Below, one piece after another: positions 6,655 through 12,289 of a stretch of DNA of 31,618 nucleotides (position 1 is its first letter; each line of letters begins with the position of its first letter). Source of the stretch: a virus; IMG/VR virus record IMGVR_UViG_3300024520_000329, positions 1-31,618 of that record, one strand, 5' to 3'. Position numbers and translations under genes: made by a program. Under the pieces are notes generated by a model. That model worked only from the letters and a program-made list of their open reading frames with translations, searched no databases and was not told the origin of the DNA.

Positions 6655-6681
6655 GGGACAATCAGCCAGGCAATTTGTCCC
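6655..6681. promoter_or_regulatory. 27-bp dyad, candidate repressor operator 2
   Basis: Arms GGGACAA (6655-6661) and TTGTCCC (6675-6681) share the GGACAA/TTGTCC half-sites of the dyad at 6608-6633. Centre-to-centre spacing is about 47 bp, near four and a half helical turns. The middle is not symmetric here. Confidence 0.5.
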
Positions 6682-6707
6682 GATTATTCTATTGACACAA
6701 CGGGCAC

Positions 6708-6740
6708 AAAAAACCCCCCCCTTGTGAATCAAGGGAGGGG
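6708..6740 (-). terminator. Rho-independent terminator upstream of the control region
   Basis: On the minus strand CCCTCCCTTG pairs with CAAGGGGGGG across a five-base loop and is followed by six T. It lies just after the stop of the RHH ORF and would isolate the integrase region transcript from the early operon. Confidence 0.75.
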
Positions 6741-6756
6741 TGGGAAATTGGGCCGG

Positions 6757-6906
6757 TTAAAGCTCCTTCATGGGCGGTTTCAGTTTGTCATTTTTCAGGG
6801 CTTCTTTTACTACATGCCGAATAAATTCGGACTGTGGCATATTCAATTTCGCCGCTTCCAGTTTGATGGAATGGGCAATTTTTTTATCAACCCAGGCTGA
6901 AACCAT
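6757..6906 (-). CDS. Ribbon-helix-helix ORF overlapping the membrane-protein gene
   Basis: From the ATG at 6906 this reads 49 aa: MVSAWVDKKIAHSIKLEAAK, then LNMPQSEFIRHVVKEALKND. That is the strand-helix-helix pattern of Arc/CopG-type repressors, with the hydrophobic and Gly/Asn-turn spacing expected. The same frame is open further upstream without a normal start codon, and reads KRRKPPQRSTDQR just before the Met, which looks like natural coding sequence. It overlaps the C-terminal end of the membrane-protein gene in the -1 frame. It may be an independent gene or the end product of a frameshift (see findings). Confidence 0.5.
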   Translation of the reverse strand: MVSAWVDKKIAHSIKLEAAKLNMPQSEFIRHVVKEALKNDKLKPPMKEL

Positions 6907-7322
6907 TCTTTGATCGGTTGAGCGCTGGGGGGGCTTTCGCCTCTTTGTATATGGAGCGCCGTGCGCCCTGTTGGCGTTTGGGCGTTTACATCCGATAAAT
7001 TTGAAACCTGTTTTACGATGCTTGATGAATCTGGGTTGATCTCTTTGGGCGCCTGGGCTAATTGCTGGAGCTTTTTTTCTCCCGCCTCTCTGGCATCAAA
7101 TATTGCCACCACAGCGGTTGCCAAACACAACAACGCAAAAAACATTGCAACAAATGGCCAGGCACACGATTGAACGCAAACGATCTCCGACCAGAATCTT
7201 TTCATGGGATGACGGAGTTTGTCTTCCAGTAATGTTTTGAGTCCCAAGCCCTGAAGGTAGCTAGCCTCCTCATCATTCACTTGGGTGCTTACTTGTCTTA
7301 TTTCTTTTCTTGGCTCAGCCAT
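6843..7322 (-). CDS. Single-pass membrane protein of unknown function
   Basis: A 159-aa protein started at the ATG of MAEPRKEIRQ, after GGAAAGGG and a short A-rich spacer. An N-terminal charged cytoplasmic part (about 50 residues) precedes a hydrophobic segment (PFVAMFFALLCLATAVVAIF, about residues 53-72). The rest is polar. Seven A followed by G at 7078-7071 gives A-AAA-AAG in register, a classic -1 slippery heptamer. The C-terminal 20-30 residues overlap a ribbon-helix-helix reading frame. Family not recognised. Confidence 0.55.
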   Translation of the reverse strand: MAEPRKEIRQVSTQVNDEEASYLQGLGLKTLLEDKLRHPMKRFWSEIVCVQSCAWPFVAMFFALLCLATAVVAIFDAREAGEKKLQQLAQAPKEINPDSSSIVKQVSNLSDVNAQTPTGRTALHIQRGESPPSAQPIKEWFQPGLIKKLPIPSNWKRRN

Positions 7323-7442
7323 ACCTTTTATTCCCTTTCCGATTTGTGGTTGGTGTAGTCGCTGGTTCTGTTGGGTAGCATAGGGCAACCCAAGCGCCCA
7401 GCCTTTTCTGTTAAAAGTTTCTCATGTTATACACAGCGCGAA

Positions 7443-8840
7443 TCAGGCGACCTTCTTAATGGCCGGCTTGGGATCGCCGGCTGCACCGGGCAAAGTGGCC
7501 GTGATGTCCTCATATACGGGATATTCAACCAGGGCCTCATAGGTGCCCTTGGTTGTGGCATAGCTGGCATGGCCAAGGATGTGCATGACGGCCACCAGAG
7601 ATTTCGTCCTGTCGGCCACCATTGCGCCGAACCATTTGCGGAGCTCGTGAATGCACATCCGGCGCTTCCAGCCTTTGGATCTCATGTAAGCTGAAACCGC
7701 TTTGCCAAGCTGCCATCTTCTGAATTCATGGGTGCCCCCGATCACATACGTCTCATCTGTTTCCATATCAATAAGCTCCTCATAAAGCCCCTGGCAGATT
7801 CTCACGGGCCGTTCATTGCCCGACTTGGTGCCGGCATTGGCGCCGTTGTCTTTGACTGTAATAAAAACCCCCTCTGTCCTTTCCTGGATTTGATCCCACA
7901 TCAGAAAACGGAGTTCGTCCAGGCGCAACCCGGTATCGGCCGCCAGCTTGAAACCTTTGTAAACTTCAGGCTGCTCCGCTTTGAGTTGGGGCATCCCATT
8001 CCACAACTTGCCAAGCTCCCTGGCGGTGGGCACCGCATAGTCCACCTTGCCAGGCTTTTTGAATGTGTATCGCTTTTTAAATTCCATCAGGGAATCGGGC
8101 AGCCGAAACTTTTGATAGATTCCCTCGATCGGGCAAATCAGATTTTTGACCTGGGCTGAGGCATGGGCAAACATCCCCCGTGCCTGGGCAAGCTCTGTCC
8201 GGATTGAACTTTGAATGCGCTTCAAATCAGGCCCGGAAAGCTCACCGCCTTTAGATTCTAAATGGGCCGGCCGGACTTCATGCGAGAGAATGTCTGGCCC
8301 CTCAGCAATTCTTAAATCAACATACCGATCCACCAGGTCCCCCGTGAGGATGGTCATGGGCAGTTTGCCCACTTGCTCCTCACGATATTTTGCCGCCTCC
8401 TTTGACCCGCCCACCTTCACTGAGTTTCTGCGGAGACGCTTGGCAATATGGCTGCCAGGCTTTTGGTTCAGGGGCGTCTCAATCCCGTAGACCAGCGCCA
8501 CCAGTTTCGTGAGGCTGTTGATGTTGGCATTGATGGAGGATTTTTTGAGATTGTTTTTGACCCGGCTGTGGCCCCGGTAATGGTCGATGATTTCCTGAAG
8601 CAACGGCACCCGTTCTTTTCGGAGTTTGGCTTGTGCCACTACTTCATCAAAACCCAAAACGGCATTTGCCAGCAGTTCATTTGCTTCCTTGAAAACAGCT
8701 TTGGGAGGAGTCCCGTGTTTGTTGGGCGCCGCCTCTGTTTCTAAAACCTGTTGCAGTCTTGGAATGCCTGGGCCTGGACTTATCCTAAGCCACCATTTTT
8801 TGTTTCCCCTCTGTTGCAGGTGCTTTTTTTCAACCTTCAT
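7443..8840 (-). CDS. int: Tyrosine recombinase / phage integrase
   Basis: A 465-aa protein. The catalytic domain occupies the C-terminal half: Arg306 in DTGLRLDELR, a Lys around 330-339 in the beta-hairpin, His398 and Arg401 in HELRK, His420/His424 in HILGHAS, and the nucleophile Tyr434 in GTYEAL. The N-terminal half contains a core-binding region (about 95-250), longer than in many phage integrases. It integrates the phage into a host tRNA gene: an attP-like sequence with paired arm repeats lies about 190 bases before its start. All genes including this one point the same way. Confidence 0.93.
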   Translation of the reverse strand: MKVEKKHLQQRGNKKWWLRISPGPGIPRLQQVLETEAAPNKHGTPPKAVFKEANELLANAVLGFDEVVAQAKLRKERVPLLQEIIDHYRGHSRVKNNLKKSSINANINSLTKLVALVYGIETPLNQKPGSHIAKRLRRNSVKVGGSKEAAKYREEQVGKLPMTILTGDLVDRYVDLRIAEGPDILSHEVRPAHLESKGGELSGPDLKRIQSSIRTELAQARGMFAHASAQVKNLICPIEGIYQKFRLPDSLMEFKKRYTFKKPGKVDYAVPTARELGKLWNGMPQLKAEQPEVYKGFKLAADTGLRLDELRFLMWDQIQERTEGVFITVKDNGANAGTKSGNERPVRICQGLYEELIDMETDETYVIGGTHEFRRWQLGKAVSAYMRSKGWKRRMCIHELRKWFGAMVADRTKSLVAVMHILGHASYATTKGTYEALVEYPVYEDITATLPGAAGDPKPAIKKVA

Positions 8841-8950
8841 TTTTTTGACCTTTCGTTTTCGTGCCCCCGCACGGGTTTGTTTATTGTCCTATTGTGTTAC
8901 ACGCTTCAACGCTTTTTTCTTAATTGTTGCCCCCATCTTTTTCCCCAAAT

Positions 8951-8970
8951 CTGGTAACTAAACTGGTAAC
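8951..8970. repeat. Arm-type integrase site, pair 1
   Basis: Two copies of CTGGTAAC start 12 bp apart (8951 and 8963). A near-identical pair lies at 9180-9199 on the other side of the tRNA-like core. Paired direct repeats flanking the core are typical of the arm sites bound by the integrase N-terminus. Confidence 0.65.
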
Positions 8971-9027
8971 GGCCACAAGGGCCGGCGGTGGGAAATGCGG
9001 GTGAGCTTGGAAAAACAGGGATGGAAA

Positions 9028-9082
9028 TGGTACGCCCTGAGGGAATCGAACCCCCAACCTCCTGATCCGTAATCAGGAGGGC
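9028..9082 (-). other. attP core: 3' half of a tRNA-Arg(ACG) gene
   Basis: The minus strand carries the anticodon arm CCTGA-TTACGGA-TCAGG (anticodon ACG), a variable loop, a T arm with GGTTCGATTCCC, and the 3' acceptor strand AGGGCGT-A-CCA ending at 9028. The 5' acceptor strand that should pair with AGGGCGT, and a normal D arm, are absent upstream, so this is a partial tRNA. Integrases commonly use such a 3' tRNA segment as the identity region with attB. The likely attB is a host tRNA-Arg(ACG) gene that integration would restore. Confidence 0.75.
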
Positions 9083-9179
9083 ACGCACCCCTTCACTACC
9101 CTTGACCATACTTTTCCTAGGGAATTTGAAAAACGTGCCGCCATTGCTACCCTTTGCCACCCTATGCACCCCCCCAAAA

Positions 9180-9199
9180 CTGGTAACGAAACTGGTAAC
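9180..9199. repeat. Arm-type integrase site, pair 2
   Basis: Two CTGGTAAC copies start at 9180 and 9192, with the same 12-bp period as the pair at 8951-8970. Together the two pairs bracket the tRNA-like core at about 60 and 95 bp. Confidence 0.65.
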
Positions 9200-9201
9200 G
9201 G

Positions 9202-9226
9202 TTTCGCTCATGCGTTCTCCTCCTCA
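9202..9226. repeat. 25-bp repeat of gene-junction sequence, copy 1
   Basis: TTTCGCTCATGCGTTCTCCT plus CCTCA is identical to 9714-9738. In both copies, on the minus strand, it holds the end of a gene (EEENA), the Shine-Dalgarno GAGGAGGAG and the ATG of MSE. In this copy the ORF after the ATG runs into the arm sites and tRNA-like core, so a downstream gene appears to have been replaced. Confidence 0.8.
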
Positions 9227-9723
9227 TCAAGTGCACTTTTGGCGACTTTGTACAGGTCCACTTTCTTGCCCCCCTTATACCCGTGGAGCTCGGGCGAATT
9301 GTACGCTCCACAAAGTTTGCACCTTGTGCGCCTTCGCTGGTAGCCAAGCACCTTCAGCGCCTGTTTGATTGTCACTGGGCCGATGTTCCGATAGCGAATG
9401 AGTTCATCATTCCTACACGCATCCAGAAAGCCATCCAGACTCTTGTGGGCGGGATCATCGTTTTGGCACAATTTCCAGAACAGATCCAGGGTCCGGTTGT
9501 TAAACCCCGCCCGAACCCACCAATGGGCCTTCGTGAATTGTTCTACCGTCATCCCTGAGTCCCGTGCGAACCACCACACTTGCCGTTGGGCGCCCGTGGT
9601 ATGGCCGTCCAGTTCAGCAACCATCCGCTTAAACTCGGCAGCATCCTCCTCAGGGGTTAAATCTTCCCTGGGTTGCGGGCGAGGGCCGAGTGAGTCTTTG
9701 CGACTGTTTTCATTTTCGCTCAT
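9208..9723 (-). CDS. Unknown protein with helix-hairpin-helix-like segment and Cys pair
   Basis: A 171-aa protein that I do not recognise. Residues 1-35 are charged and probably disordered. About 105-130 contains NDELIRYRNIGPVTIKQALK, which looks like the helix-hairpin-helix of the RNA polymerase alpha C-terminal domain and of DNA-repair proteins. It is followed by CKLC (about residue 137). The Trp-rich middle (QVWWFARDSG, KAHWWVRAGF) may be a small helical domain. The gene overlaps the previous one by four bases (ATGA) with a strong GAGGAGGAG ribosome site. It ends right at the attP region. Confidence 0.65.
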   Translation of the reverse strand: MSENENSRKDSLGPRPQPREDLTPEEDAAEFKRMVAELDGHTTGAQRQVWWFARDSGMTVEQFTKAHWWVRAGFNNRTLDLFWKLCQNDDPAHKSLDGFLDACRNDELIRYRNIGPVTIKQALKVLGYQRRRTRCKLCGAYNSPELHGYKGGKKVDLYKVAKSALDEEENA

Positions 9724-9738
9724 GCGTTCTCCTCCTCA
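9714..9738. repeat. 25-bp repeat of gene-junction sequence, copy 2
   Basis: Identical to 9202-9226; here it forms the functional junction between the 63-aa gene and the 171-aa gene. Confidence 0.8.
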
Positions 9739-9911
9739 GCAGCCTTTTTCGCCCGGTGCTTTGCCCACCTGGTCTGAGCCGCTTTGCGGCAGATTTCACT
9801 CCGGCCTGGCTTCCCTTTGTTTGCGGTGCCGCCCCGGCGCCCCATGTCTGCCATGTACTTTGAAACGGCCGGTGGCACGTCGGGTTTTGTTTTCTTTTTG
9901 CTCATGCTCAT
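9720..9911 (-). CDS. Small basic Gly-rich protein (KGG-like)
   Basis: A 63-aa protein with the start at MSMSKKKTKP, chosen for the AGGAGGAATT ribosome site; a Met two codons later is an alternative. DMGRRGGTANKGKPGRSE with a following basic helix (CRKAAQTRWAKHRAKK) is the pattern of small basic phage and bacterial proteins around R-R-G-G/K-G-K-P, which I associate with nucleic-acid binding. The end (EEENA) duplicates that of the neighbouring gene. Confidence 0.55.
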   Translation of the reverse strand: MSMSKKKTKPDVPPAVSKYMADMGRRGGTANKGKPGRSEICRKAAQTRWAKHRAKKAAEEENA

Positions 9912-9977
9912 AATTCCTCCTGCCCGGATAGTGCATGGCGGCTTTGTAATTTGCAAGGTCATTTTTCCCTTTGGGAT

Positions 9978-10217
9978 TTAGTTTTGCAAAGAGGCTTTGG
10001 CTTTGGTGAATATGGCAGCGGCTTCGTCGAGGCGCTGCTGTTGGCTCCTCATCTCTTTGGCCTTTTCCAGTGCTTGCTCTAAAATGAACAGGCCGTGGAA
10101 ATCTGCTTCGCCACTGAATGCTTCGGCGAGAATGTCGATTGTTTCGCCGATGGTCTTTCCTGGGTAGCGAACTGATTTTACGATTGCCGGTGTGGCTTGG
10201 TAGTTTTCTTTTTTCAT
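9978..10217 (-). CDS. Unknown helical protein
   Basis: A 79-aa protein; family unknown. Residues 25-79 look like a helical hairpin, with LEQALEKAKEMRSQQQRLDE likely coiled coil. The leader AGGAACAAAACAAG before the ATG is nearly the same as those of the two genes upstream. It lies 66 bases upstream of the next gene in the operon. Confidence 0.55.
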   Translation of the reverse strand: MKKENYQATPAIVKSVRYPGKTIGETIDILAEAFSGEADFHGLFILEQALEKAKEMRSQQQRLDEAAAIFTKAKASLQN

Positions 10218-10239
10218 CTTGTTTTGTTCCTTTGGTTAT

Positions 10240-10261
10240 GGGGCGCCCCGTAGGGCGCCCC
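10240..10261. other. G/C hairpin between two small genes
   Basis: GGGGCGCCCC followed by GTA and GGGCGCCCC: two nearly identical palindromes that also pair with each other, giving a 9-bp G/C stem. It lies in the 52-base gap between the genes at 10270-10536 and 9978-10217 and has no T-run on the minus strand. It is more likely an mRNA stability or attenuation element than a complete terminator. Confidence 0.55.
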
Positions 10262-10269
10262 GTTAAAAT

Positions 10270-10536
10270 CTACCAGGCGGGACCGTTCCTGTATCCTGGC
10301 GCCGTCACGTAAACGCGATGGCTGTTTTGGATAGGCTCCACCGTAATGGTGGTGGCCGTGTAGAATTCCACCGCTGCCCGCACCATCTCCACCGGCCACA
10401 CTTCGGGATCGATGACCTGGGCGATTGGGTTTTTCCAATCTTTGGAATCCCGCACCGCATGAAATGCGTTCCGGAGTTGAGTTTCGCCAAAAACTTTAGT
10501 GGCCTTTTGGCTTGGCCGTTGGTCGTTCGAATTCAT
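10270..10536 (-). CDS. Unknown small protein
   Basis: An 88-aa protein, family unknown. The start at MNSNDQRPSQ is favoured by the shared leader AGGAACACAAAACAAG. A helical middle (FGETQLRNAFHAVRDSKDWK) is followed by an alpha/beta-looking end with TITVEPIQNSHRVYVTAPGY. No catalytic motif is visible. It lies between a terminator and a gene with the same leader. Confidence 0.5.
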   Translation of the reverse strand: MNSNDQRPSQKATKVFGETQLRNAFHAVRDSKDWKNPIAQVIDPEVWPVEMVRAAVEFYTATTITVEPIQNSHRVYVTAPGYRNGPAW

Positions 10537-10686
10537 CTTGTTTTGTGTTCCTGTCACTGGTCAAACCTTAGTGCATAGCCGCTGTGCATGGGAAGCTTTT
10601 TTTTCATTTAATTTAAGGCATGGCTGTTTGGGTCCATTATTCGTGGGGGATCGGGGCAAAAAAAACTTTGCCCAAAAGAGAAGGAA

Positions 10687-10718
10687 ATAAAAAAGGAGGG
10701 GGCTTTCACCCCCTCCCT
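10687..10718 (-). terminator. Rho-independent terminator
   Basis: On the minus strand GGAGGGGG-TGAAAG-CCCCCTCC is followed by six T and more T-rich sequence. It starts about ten bases after the stop of the basic protein gene at 10728-10949. Confidence 0.85.
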
Positions 10719-10727
10719 GAACCTCTA

Positions 10728-10949
10728 TCAGATAGAGTACCAACAGGCAATCGACGTTGCCCCGATTAAACAAATCTTCGCCTTAAACCGGTAGTAGGGG
10801 CCGAGTTTCCTCCACTCCCTTTTGATCCGCTTTTTCCACTCATTGCTGAGCTTAAGAGTGCTGAACCTGAGTGCCTCCATAAAGGTGGCCTCTTTTTTAG
10901 TTCGTGCGGTTCTTCGTTTTTTCGGCGCTGTCGTTTTTTTGTTTTTCAT
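10728..10949 (-). CDS. Small highly basic protein
   Basis: A 73-aa protein. The first 20 residues are almost all Lys, Arg and Thr (MKNKKTTAPKKRRTARTKKE), followed by a mixed helix (KLSNEWKKRIKREWRKLG) and a short hydrophobic end (KICLIGATSIACWYSI) that may touch the membrane. No family is recognised. It has the duplicated AGGAACA leader, and its transcript ends at the terminator immediately downstream. Confidence 0.5.
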   Translation of the reverse strand: MKNKKTTAPKKRRTARTKKEATFMEALRFSTLKLSNEWKKRIKREWRKLGPYYRFKAKICLIGATSIACWYSI

Positions 10950-11039
10950 CTTGTTGTGTTCCTAGTGGGTGCGTACACGGTACGCTTTTTTCCCACGCCT
11001 TAATAGACGTGCATAGCGGCCATGTAGTTCAATAAACTT

Positions 11040-11102
11040 TCATTTTTTTTGAGTTGGCTTTTGCAGAATGGAAAACGTATTTTGCCGCCGTCGATGATTC
11101 AT
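11040..11102 (-). CDS. 20-aa mini-ORF behind a duplicated leader
   Basis: ATG at 11102 preceded by AGGAACATCGACAAG, the fourth copy of the leader found before the genes at 10949, 10536 and 10217. It encodes MNHRRRQNTFSILQKPTQKK and stops. It could be a leader peptide, a real micropeptide or the stump of a deleted gene. The duplicated ribosome site is the only support. Confidence 0.25.
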   Translation of the reverse strand: MNHRRRQNTFSILQKPTQKK

Positions 11103-11173
11103 CTTGTCGATGTTCCTAAAGGGGCTGTGCCGGTTTTCCGGCCGGTACCGGCGCGGCCCTTTTTTTTTCTCCA

Positions 11174-11208
11174 CAAAAAACCCCCTCACCTGGGGGAAGG
11201 TGAAGGGG
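11174..11208 (-). terminator. Rho-independent terminator after the lysis cassette
   Basis: Minus strand: CCCCTTCACCT pairs with AGGTGAGGGG across a C-rich loop and is followed by six T. It lies about 54 bases past the lipoprotein stop, closing the late transcript. Confidence 0.8.
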
Positions 11209-11261
11209 TCACATGGGGGAAGGTCAAGGAACCCCATGTGCGCCCGAGGCATCGGGCTAAA

Positions 11262-11498
11262 TTACTCAGGAGGCAAGCCGCCGGCATACCATCCGGCCGG
11301 CAGCTTCACCTTGTTATGTGACCGGACCCATCGACCATCTTTTTGATAGTACACATGGCCCTCAACATCGTCAGCCAGACGGATCACATCCTGAGTTGTA
11401 TCCACAAAGATCACGTCCGGGCTAGTCACGCAACTCATCAATGTCATCGCGTATGTGGCGGCGCCAACGCTCACGCAAAGTTTCAGGTGTTTCAGCAT
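11262..11498 (-). CDS. Small lipoprotein, candidate outer-membrane spanin (Rz1-like)
   Basis: A 78-aa protein with a type II signal: a basic start (MLKHLKL), a hydrophobic segment to residue 22 and Cys23 in LMSC as lipidation site. The mature part (about 55 residues) ends in KLPAGWYAGGLPPE. Its start lies inside the preceding 52-aa ORF in another frame (77-base overlap), an arrangement like lambda Rz/Rz1, though classical Rz1 is shorter and more Pro-rich. It may act in outer-membrane disruption, or be a surface lipoprotein with another role. Confidence 0.55.
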   Translation of the reverse strand: MLKHLKLCVSVGAATYAMTLMSCVTSPDVIFVDTTQDVIRLADDVEGHVYYQKDGRWVRSHNKVKLPAGWYAGGLPPE

Positions 11499-11580
11499 CT
11501 CCGGCGGTGTCCTTTCTTTTTGCCCGGCCTTTGATTAACTCCGAGAGGAGTGAAAGCAACGCCTTGAAAAAAGCTGTCAT
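11422..11580 (-). CDS. 52-aa amphipathic/helical protein nested with the lipoprotein gene
   Basis: It starts with an ATG overlapping the preceding stop (ATGA). MTAFFKALLSLLSELIKGRA is an amphipathic or weakly membrane-bound helix, followed by a highly charged helix (TLRERWRRHIRDDIDELRD). The coupling to the gene before it and the 77-base overlap with the lipoprotein suggest a real gene and a spanin-like partner. The hydrophobic segment is shorter than in usual inner-membrane spanins, so this role is uncertain. Confidence 0.5.
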   Translation of the reverse strand: MTAFFKALLSLLSELIKGRAKRKDTAGDAETPETLRERWRRHIRDDIDELRD

Positions 11581-11834
11581 TTATTGGGGTTCATTTTGGC
11601 GAGCCCTCTGCTCACCCCATAACCCAACGCACTGAGGGCGCCGGCAATGAGTCCGGCCGCCCGGTTCACATTTCCATCTGCATCAGATCCCAAATCCAGG
11701 ACCCCGGCACCCCACAAGATTGAGAGGAGCGCACAAAGAGAACACAGCCAAAATTCCGTGCTTCGGATTCCGGGCTTTTGTGTTTCGGGTTTGCTAGTTG
11801 ATGTGATGGGCTTCGCTGTTTTTTTTGCTGCCAT
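11577..11834 (-). CDS. Holin-like small membrane protein
   Basis: An 85-aa protein started at MAAKKTAKPI, behind a GGAG ribosome site; an ATG at 11876, coupled to the upstream stop, gives 14 more residues. After a Lys/Thr/Pro-rich tail there are two hydrophobic segments: FWLCSLCALLSILWGAGVL (about 30-48) and a Gly/Ala-rich helix AAGLIAGALSALGYGVSRGL (about 60-79). This N-in two-segment layout with a charged end suits a class II holin. It lies in a run of overlapping membrane-protein genes. Confidence 0.55.
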   Translation of the reverse strand: MAAKKTAKPITSTSKPETQKPGIRSTEFWLCSLCALLSILWGAGVLDLGSDADGNVNRAAGLIAGALSALGYGVSRGLAKMNPNK

Positions 11835-11872
11835 TTTATTTTTCTCCGTTTGTGACCTGTTGGCGGTCAACA

Positions 11873-12037
11873 TCATTTTGTGGATTCCCCTTTGTCGTCT
11901 ATTTCTAATTTTTCCCGGAGTGCCCCTTCAATTCCATTTTGTAAAAGGCCAAGGCCAATCCCCAGGAGCATCCACAACAGGCTGCCGAGAACAAACCCTG
12001 CCAGCCCCCCCACTAATAATGCCTGAACGGTCGTCAT
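11873..12037 (-). CDS. 54-aa single-span membrane protein
   Basis: It starts with an ATG overlapping the stop of the preceding gene (ATGA) and ends in an ATGA overlap with the next ORF. A long Gly/Leu-rich segment (LLVGGLAGFVLGSLLWMLLG, about residues 7-26, continuing to 32) is followed by a charged C-terminus. It could be a holin or antiholin. It is clearly part of the same translationally coupled cassette. Confidence 0.6.
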   Translation of the reverse strand: MTTVQALLVGGLAGFVLGSLLWMLLGIGLGLLQNGIEGALREKLEIDDKGESTK

Positions 12038-12249
12038 CTTTTTAATAAAAGTGTATCTAATTTTTCTTCAATCCGTTCCAACGTCTCACGCATATCGTGT
12101 TCGCTTTGTTTCATCCTTGCCAGCTCAATTTCAATTTGGTTCATTCGCTTTTGCCCATCATCCAGCATTGCTAAAATGCGTTTGATGAAGAATCCGCAAC
12201 CCGCCACGGCAAGCGCCATGCCTCCTTGAATTAGTTCAATGATTTCCAT
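12034..12249 (-). CDS. Membrane-anchored coiled-coil protein (XhlA/spanin-like)
   Basis: A 71-aa protein. Residues 5-27 (ELIQGGMALAVAGCGFFIKR) form one membrane helix, and 30-70 an almost uninterrupted charged coiled coil (ARMKQSEHDMRETLERIEEK). XhlA-type holin partners and inner-membrane spanins combine these two elements, though XhlA usually has the order reversed. A copy of the 25-bp repeated motif ends 9 bases before its ATG. It starts the lysis cassette after the tail fibre. Confidence 0.55.
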   Translation of the reverse strand: MEIIELIQGGMALAVAGCGFFIKRILAMLDDGQKRMNQIEIELARMKQSEHDMRETLERIEEKLDTLLLKR

Positions 12250-12258
12250 TTGCCCTTT

Positions 12259-12283
12259 TACTAATAGCCGAAACGTCTACCTT
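12259..12283 (-). promoter_or_regulatory. Five-copy 25-bp junction motif, copy at lysis cassette
   Basis: Minus strand: AAGGTAGA, 11 bases including CGTTTCGGC, TTAGTA. It lies 9 bases before the ATG of the coiled-coil membrane protein, directly after the tail-fibre stop. The two blocks and the spacing are the same in all five copies. Confidence 0.7.
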
Positions 12284-12289
12284 GCCCGC

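Larger units (their letters stand above)
6416..6756. promoter_or_regulatory. Control region of the early operon
   Basis: About 340 bases between the upstream RHH ORF and the excisionase-like gene, with no supported gene. It holds two dyad elements (6608-6633 and 6655-6681), a 25-base imperfect direct repeat beginning AGTCAAGGCC near 6538 and 6640, a second G/C hairpin at about 6510-6535 and a minus-strand terminator (6708-6740). A TAGAAT on the minus strand near 6687-6692 could be a -10 box. The layout suggests that a lytic/early promoter and its repressor sites lie here; that is inference. Confidence 0.5.
10950..11261. other. Intergenic region with hairpin, mini-ORF and terminator
   Basis: About 310 bases between the lipoprotein gene and the small basic gene. 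It contains GCGTAC-ACG-GTACGC (10976-10990), a TGCATAGCGGC element near 11009, a 20-codon ORF with the duplicated leader (11040-11102), an inverted repeat CCGGCCGGTACCGG near 11139-11152 and a terminator (11174-11208). A promoter for the short genes at 10.9-9.2 kb probably lies here, but I cannot pin it to one site. Confidence 0.5.

Noticed and set aside
9028-9105. Complete tRNA gene
   Set aside because: The anticodon arm, T arm and CCA end are present, but no 5' acceptor strand pairs with AGGGCGT, and the D-arm region is not folded normally. It is only the 3' part.
10561-10773. 70-aa minus-strand ORF across the terminator at 10687-10718
   Set aside because: It overlaps a rho-independent terminator and the end of the small basic gene and has no ribosome site.
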